The notes below the pieces were generated by a model. That model was not told the DNA's origin. It saw only the letters and a list, made by a program, of their open reading frames with translations, and made no database searches. From assembly GCA_963556495.2 (NCBI GenBank), contig OY747703.1, forward strand, positions 59,156,296 through 59,220,295: DNA of 64,000 nt, given 5' to 3'. Positions 58,600-64,000 of this stretch are shown one piece after another. Made by a program: the position numbers and the translations under genes. The stretch is from Valencia hispanica (lineage: Eukaryota > Chordata > Actinopteri > Cyprinodontiformes > Valenciidae). The first letter of the stretch is position 1, and each line of letters opens with the position of its first letter.

Positions 58600-61030
58600 T
58601 CTTTGCTGCTTGATCTCCCCTTTTTTGTTTTTAATTGTTCCATTTTGTTGTTTTTTTTTGCTCGAGTTGTTTCATTTTTGATTCGTTTGAAACCCACTTG
58701 TATATGCTAAGAAAAAGATTGACGGGATTTACCTGTTGCAGGCTGCTGTGTCGATTTTTCTCCTGGCCGACCTGGCCTGTCTCGGGACTCCTTCAATACT
58801 CAGCTGAAGAACTCTATAGACTGCGTTACCATCTGCCGAAGGTCCCACTGACAGCACTTCATCTCCATCCAGATGTCTCTCGACATTTGACCTCGAATTA
58901 CAAACAGAGATATATCCATCGGGGATCTCGTCAGTCCTTCCATTGGGATACTTTTAAGGACATAAAGTCATTTTAGCTCCACGCTGCACGGCAGGATGTA
59001 AACCACTGATTCCTGGTAATGCCAGCTAGGTTGGCTTACAGTCAGTCAGTCCCAATTCTACTCCGCTAAATTTTGCTCTGTTAAATATCCGCTCATTGAC
59101 AAGCAAAGGTCATCTTATTCAGGATCTCCTCATTTACCGTAATATTTACGTCATGGGTTTAACTGAAACATGGCAAAAACCAAACAACTTCTCCCAGCTA
59201 AACGAGGCCGCGCCCCCTGGGTTTGCTTACACCGCTCATCCCAGTGGCTCTGGTCATGATAGCGGCCTCGTGTTGTTACATCGTGAGACTTAGAACGTTT
59301 CTTCTATGTTGGCTCCTGATTTTAATACTTTTAAATCTTCTGCCTGTAAACTCCCTGGTCCTAACCGAGTTATTATTGCTTCTCTTTACCGTCCCCCTAA
59401 ACATGACCGAGGTTTTATTTCTGATTTTACTGCTTTCCATTCTTTTTCATCCAGTCTCTCTCATAATATAAATAGATTAGGTGATATTAATATTCATATG
59501 GCCAACATCCATCATCAGCTTATGAAAGATTTTCTATCTTGTTTACACAGCTTTGATTTTGTGGAGTATGTTGATTCTCCTACTCACTCCAAGGGCCACA
59601 TCCAGGACTTAATCTGCTGTTCTGGCCTTGTCCCATCAACCTTTGAATTGACGAACTGCCTATAGCAGACCATTTTCTTCTGTCATTTAGTAGTAATCTC
59701 ATACTCTGCTCTACCGAACCTCAGCATTTTACTTCTTTTCACAATATCAAAGCCATCACCTCTGACCATCTTTCCCGTGCCTTTACATGTTTGGACTCAA
59801 CTTTTGGCGTATTCGATCCTACTGCACTAGTGTCTTATTATAACTCTAATTAATCCAATACTTTAAACACTCTTGCTCTCCTTAAAACAATAGATTCTTT
59901 CACTGTTTCTGCCCTTTGGTTTTCTCCTGAACTTCCTCTGCTAAAGGCTAAGGGACGCCAACTCAAACGCCTGTACAAGAAAATTGGGTTTAGTATTTTA
60001 ACCATGTTTTGCACTCCAAGGACTGCCTTTCACAGATTAAAAATAACTTTTGTTCTTCCACTATATCAGCACATAGGGTTAACTCCAACGTTCTTCTTAA
60101 AACCTTAAACACTATCTTCAGGCCCCCTGGTTCTCTCTTTTCTCTTTTTTATTTAGTTGCTCATTTTAATTCTCTGGTGTCATTTTGTAAATGAGAAAAT
60201 CAACTCCATCCAACAATCCCTCTCTCTCAGCCTCATCCTTGTCTCCCTTATGAACTTATTTTCCCAACTTAACCGTTTTCTGTTTTATTTCATTTAATTT
60301 CTGATCTTATCATGAAATCCAAACCTTTCTCCTGTAAACTCGTTCCCCTCCCTTCCATTCTCCCCCTCGTTGTCACAATTATTCATTCCTCTATCGCTAC
60401 TGGAATTGTCCACTCTGCTGCTTTAAAACCACCGTCATTACACCCATATTGAAAAAGCCTAGTTTGGATGCAAATGACTTCAATAGTCTACGCCACATCT
60501 CCAATCTTTCTTTTCTTTCCAAAGTCCTTGAGACATTTATTCCCTTACAACTTCGCACTTGTCTAACCTTTAATAATCCGTATGAACGGTTTCAATCTGC
60601 CTTTCGTCCCCGTCACAGTTTAGAATCTGCACTTCTTAAAATCAAAAATGACCTTCTTTGTGCTGCAGATTCTGGCCTGCTATTTATTCTTATTCTTCGT
60701 GAGCTGAGCGAGGCCTTTGATACAATATCTCACATTGTTCTCCTCAATATATTATCCTCTATTGGAATCTGCCAGTTCCTCCACCTCTGGTTCAAATCGT
60801 ATTTCTCTGGTCACTCTCAGTGAATTCAGCTCAAGTCATTCCCCTCCCATGATTCTCCTCTTAGCTCTGGTATCCCTCAGGGTTCTGTCTTTGTCCCTCT
60901 TCTTTTAATCCTTCCTTCCTCTTGGCATATCCATTTCCATCACTACGCAGATGACACCTAGCTCTACATCACCGGTAAGCCCCAATTCTTCTTTCATACC
61001 CCCTTCCCTTCCGAACTATCTGCATGACTC
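58600..61030 (+). mobile_element. L2-clade LINE, nearly full order, decayed
   Basis: It starts with an upstream piece (QYSAEELYRLRYHLPKVP, near 58795), then endonuclease pieces (LNIRSLTSKGHLIQDLLIY, VMGLTETWQKPNNF, VIIASLYRPPKHDRGF, VDSPTHSKGHIQDLI) and RT pieces (FNSLRHISNLSFLSKVLETF, FQSAFRPRHSLESALLKI, SEAFDTISHIVLLNILSSI, GIPQGSVFVPLL, HYADDT then a tag stop, LYITGKP). The order and motifs are those of fish L2 elements. The stop after YADDT (CAG to TAG) and several frameshifts kill it. The 3' third is replaced by a Harbinger-like piece, but the typical tail reappears at 61440. Confidence 0.75.
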
Positions 61031-61037
61031 AAAATCC

Positions 61038-61440
61038 AGGGCCCTCTTTTATCAAACGTAGAAACTGTCCTTTTTTCTATCCTACGAATGAAATTCAGAA
61101 TGTTCGTACGATCAGTCAAAATCCAAATTTATCAAATATGCGATGGCCAGTCGTCTGCATGTTCCCACACAATCATCTGTTGATAAATCCCACATGTGCG
61201 TACCTAGGTGCTTGTGCCCGTTCACACTCATTTGCATACAGACACGCCCTGAATTAACCATATTTGGTCACACCACATCCTCTGACACCAGCCTTAAATC
61301 CATATGTCCTTCCCAAAAATAAGGGCCAAGAGAGCGAACAAAGGAATTTCAGTGACACTGAGATCGAGGTGAAACAAAAGCGGGGCAAAAAAAAAAGAGT
61401 CATGATGAGTAAGGATGAGGCTGAAGTCTGGACCGGCGTT
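61038..61440 (+). mobile_element. Harbinger-like element fragment inside the L2 LINE
   Basis: Begins agggccctcttttatcaaac and shares its first 120 bases with 23649-23790. Further in, the frame 61264-61449 contains PKNKGQESEQRNFSDTEIEV followed by a basic run. FSDTEIEV resembles the start of the SANT/Myb-like protein that accompanies Harbinger transposases. No second end or duplication could be fixed. Confidence 0.5.
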
Positions 61441-61510
61441 TCTTTGTAAAGCACTTTGTGATGCAACTTCTTGCATGAAAAGCGCTTTATAAATAAAGTT
61501 TGATTTGGTT
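61440..61510 (+). mobile_element. L2-type LINE 3' tail
   Basis: tttgtaaagcactttgtgat ... gcgctttataaataaagttt followed by (gattt)n. It is probably the original 3' end of the LINE at 58600-61030. Confidence 0.65.
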
Positions 61511-62243
61511 TGATTTATATTTTATTACAGCCAGTCTTGTACATGAACTTGTCTGGAACAACACTCGATCTCTCTCGTCCCCCAGATCATCTCTGTCCTC
61601 TGTAAGCAGCTTCTGGCTTCAGTCCCCACATTGTTATGTCTTTTTGCAAGGTTGATCAAACACTCCTCACTGGAGTTCAATCAGACTTGGTGAAAGGCCT
61701 CTTCACTGACTCTAATGATCTCTTATTATACCCTAATCAAGTACTACCAAAAATACCATTATTAAGGGTCACTTTCCTTTTTTGTAAAACAGTGGACATT
61801 ATATTTATTTTTATATCCCATATGGAAGTAATTAGTATCAGTTATTGCCCTTTACTATAATTGCTTATCTTTAGTGTGTGCTTCAATTTGTCTGTCAATT
61901 TACTGTTGATACAAATAAATGTTCAAACTGAGAAACAAATAAAGGTGTTTCAAAACAAACATGGATTATGAGATAATAAGATCGGAGCTTTGCAGCTGGG
62001 TAGCTAGAAATGAAGATAAGGGACAAAAACCACAGCATCTAGGGGCCATGACATCTACACCCCGACTCTCATGTGTGTGGGCGGGGGTCCCACAGCACTG
62101 GTCTGTATTTTATGCTGGTGTGTTTTTTTGGAAAAGGGTGATCAAGAAGGCAATGAGTCAAACACAGAGATGGACAGAGAACCAAAAAGTCTCCTCCAAT
62201 AAGAGTAGCACCGCTTTAACCTATTTCACTCAAATAAATACAG
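61511..62243. other. Unassigned sequence
   Basis: No exon or element is recognised. 61961-62266 is open for 101 codons but runs into the hAT element and lacks features. Confidence 0.4.
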
Positions 62244-62251
62244 ATAGGCAG

Positions 62252-63061
62252 CAATGTTTCTTCTAATTTTTCATGTGTCTGAGCAAACACACAAACGCCC
62301 TGAGCGCTCCCTTTGACCACTGTGAGCAACGTCAGATGTGTGCACTGTGGTCATGCCAGCATCGCATCCATCCAGTTTACATAGTTTATTAAAATAATCA
62401 AATTAAAGCATTTAAATTTCTGTGAGAATACTTTTTAATTAAGTACATTATCCCACTTACAATGGAAATGACAAAGATCTTATTCATGACCTGTGGAGTG
62501 TGTTAACACTATTGTAAGTATAAATATTTCATTGTAACTGTGGAGTAACATGAAGCCTAAAGCCTCTTTTACAGTCTGCGCTGGATGCTTGAAATGTAGC
62601 ACAAATATTGATTGATTAGCTGCATAAATACGTATGTGAATCGCATCATTGGAGCAGCCAGCCGCTGGTCACTCAGTAACACAAATCTGATTGTCTTGAA
62701 GTGAAATCTTTTAACCCAAATGCAGAATCAAACGGCGAGATCAATAACATTTCTGAGTGGAATAAAACGAAAACTTCAGATGTTTTCAATCTGTGTTTTG
62801 TCAGTATGCGGGTCTCTGCCGCATTGATATGGCAATAACCATGGATAACGGGTTCAGGCGGGTGTGTGCTTTTCTAATGGGACCGGTGCAGGGCCACCGC
62901 TGGAACTGTAAATCGGTGCATATGCTCATTAATTCATACTGTAAAATAGCACAGAATTAACTATTTGTTTGCTGTTGTTTTTATCAGAGCAGATTTTCTG
63001 TGCGCAAAGACTGTGTCAGCAGTGCGCAATTGCGCAGGCGCACAGCTTAGAGGGAACATTG
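62252..63061. mobile_element. hAT-type MITE, 810 bp, exact 8-bp target duplication
   Basis: ataggcag flanks it on both sides (62244-62251 and 63062-63069). The ends caatgtttcttctaa and, as the reverse complement of the right, caatgttccctctaa match at 13 of 15. Near both ends are repeated gcgca/gagcg words. There is no transposase frame. The perfect duplication points to a fairly recent insertion. Confidence 0.85.
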
Positions 63062-63119
63062 ATAGGCAGTCAAATTCTTAATGTAAAGTTAGAGAATGAG
63101 TCACCATTAAAGGTTGTTT

Positions 63120-63541
63120 GTTCAAGGGGGGGGTATTATGCAAAATGGACTTTTTGAAGCTTAATATCCTGAGAACCTGTCTTTCCCTCATTAAAAACAT
63201 ACCTGAAGTGTTGCTCTGACCCATTCACTCATGTTAGAGTAATCTTTGAGTCTCTGCTGGTTTCTGCTGGTAGTTCTCGGGGTTGCTGAAACGCCTGCTC
63301 CCACCTATCCCCGCCTTTTCCACCCATCTCCTCCTCCAAGCTTATGTACTTAGCCGAGAGCCTCGCCCCTGCAGAGCTCCCCTCCCCCTCACACAACTCC
63401 AGCTGAGTCCCAGATGCAGTAATTATAACACACCAGTTGCAGCTGCGCGTCTTTTGTGGGATTTATTTCCCGACTCCGCGCTGCGATGATGCGCGGTATG
63501 TGACGAACTGAAGGGGAAGTGTCAGAAAGAGTAGGAGGGTC
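63120..63541. mobile_element. Possible DNA-transposon end
   Basis: ggggggtattatgcaaaatg-gactttttgaagc is a terminus phrase I associate with common fish DNA elements. The following C-rich stretch (63290-63420) fits. No second end is found. Confidence 0.35.
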
Positions 63542-64000
63542 TTAGGCTGCGTTCACACTGCAGGGCTCAATGCTCAATTCCAATTTTTCGAAAACATTTG
63601 ATTTTTTTGCAAGGCCGTTCACATTTCCAATTAAATGCGACCTTTTGTGATCTCCTGTGTGAACATGAAATAACCCAGAATTGACCTGCATGCGCAGAAG
63701 GGTACTCAACGGTCAACGACGTCACTTGTTTGCGGAAGTAGTTATACATCGATGTCAACAGTGGAGCTTTTGTAGCCTCATTAAAGTTATTTTAACAACG
63801 AAGCCAACGCAATGTCAATCTTCTCATTTTAAGGAGAAAAATAAAAAGGAGGAGAGCAAGGTTTTTGGCCATGGCGTTTTGTGGAGCAGTGGTAGCAACT
63901 TCGGTACAGAGAAACGTGTGGGTTTGGAGTCGCAGCCAGGAGTGGTGGGAGACTGAGTGGCTTCACTAATACAGAATTCATCAGTAACTTCCGAATGTCC
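63542..64000. mobile_element. DNA-transposon start running off the window
   Basis: ttaggctgcgttcacactgc-aggg is a typical left terminus of a non-autonomous DNA element, followed by cattttaattgg-like and caaggccgttcacattt words. The right end is outside the window. An open stretch at 63681-63956 has no recognised domain. Confidence 0.4.

Noticed and set aside
58838..58976. Possible host exon ending in SRQSFHWDTFKDIKSF
   Set aside because: Its position just before the LINE endonuclease pieces fits the 5' part of the L2 LINE better.

Overview
The window looks like chromosomal DNA of a teleost fish. It has no operon-like organisation. It carries split Ig-superfamily exons with GT/AG borders, a tRNA-derived SINE, LINE remnants resembling L2/CR1/Rex1, a BEL/Pao LTR retrotransposon, Tc1, hAT, Harbinger-type and TTAA-type DNA elements, and long microsatellites. 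The species cannot be named from the sequence; a percomorph is my guess. All calls come from reading the sequence by eye; no database search was run.

The only host gene I can support is an immune-receptor-like gene of the CD2/SLAM kind on the + strand. At the left edge are the last 49 bases of its V-like exon, then a C2-like exon (2464-2748), a transmembrane exon (2846-2960) and a last cytoplasmic exon (5163-5247). All phases fit and the tail ends in a tyrosine motif. A paralogous V-like exon lies on the same strand at 53761-54065. It has a one-base frame break, and its flanking intron aligns in pieces with the intron of the first gene. The window is therefore probably part of a tandem family of SLAM-like receptors pushed apart by transposons.

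Layout: 1-5.7 kb, 3' part of receptor gene 1 with SINE and repeat insertions in its introns. 5.7-15 kb, mostly unassignable sequence with three non-autonomous DNA transposons (8766-9395, 10161-11928, 12210-12775). 15-26 kb, dispersed repeats, GATA and TC microsatellites, a Tc1 remnant and a second Harbinger-type MITE. 27.3-29.5 kb, a hAT-type element with an exact 8-bp target duplication. 31-38 kb, LINE pieces and a hAT element (35717-37854) that holds a LINE fragment, itself split by a palindromic insertion. 39.5-48.9 kb, a dead BEL/Pao element interrupted by a 1080-bp hAT-type MITE and by other repeats. 49-52.4 kb, LINE remnants. 53.7-56.5 kb, the paralogous receptor exon and intron with a LINE inside. 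56.5-61.5 kb, LINE remnants with a solo LTR and a Harbinger-like insertion. 62-64 kb, more DNA transposons, the last running off the window.

No intact transposase, reverse transcriptase or integrase was found. The strongest new observations are the nested insertions. Target duplications, and in two cases an uninterrupted copy of the same target elsewhere in the window, let several of them be delimited to the base.
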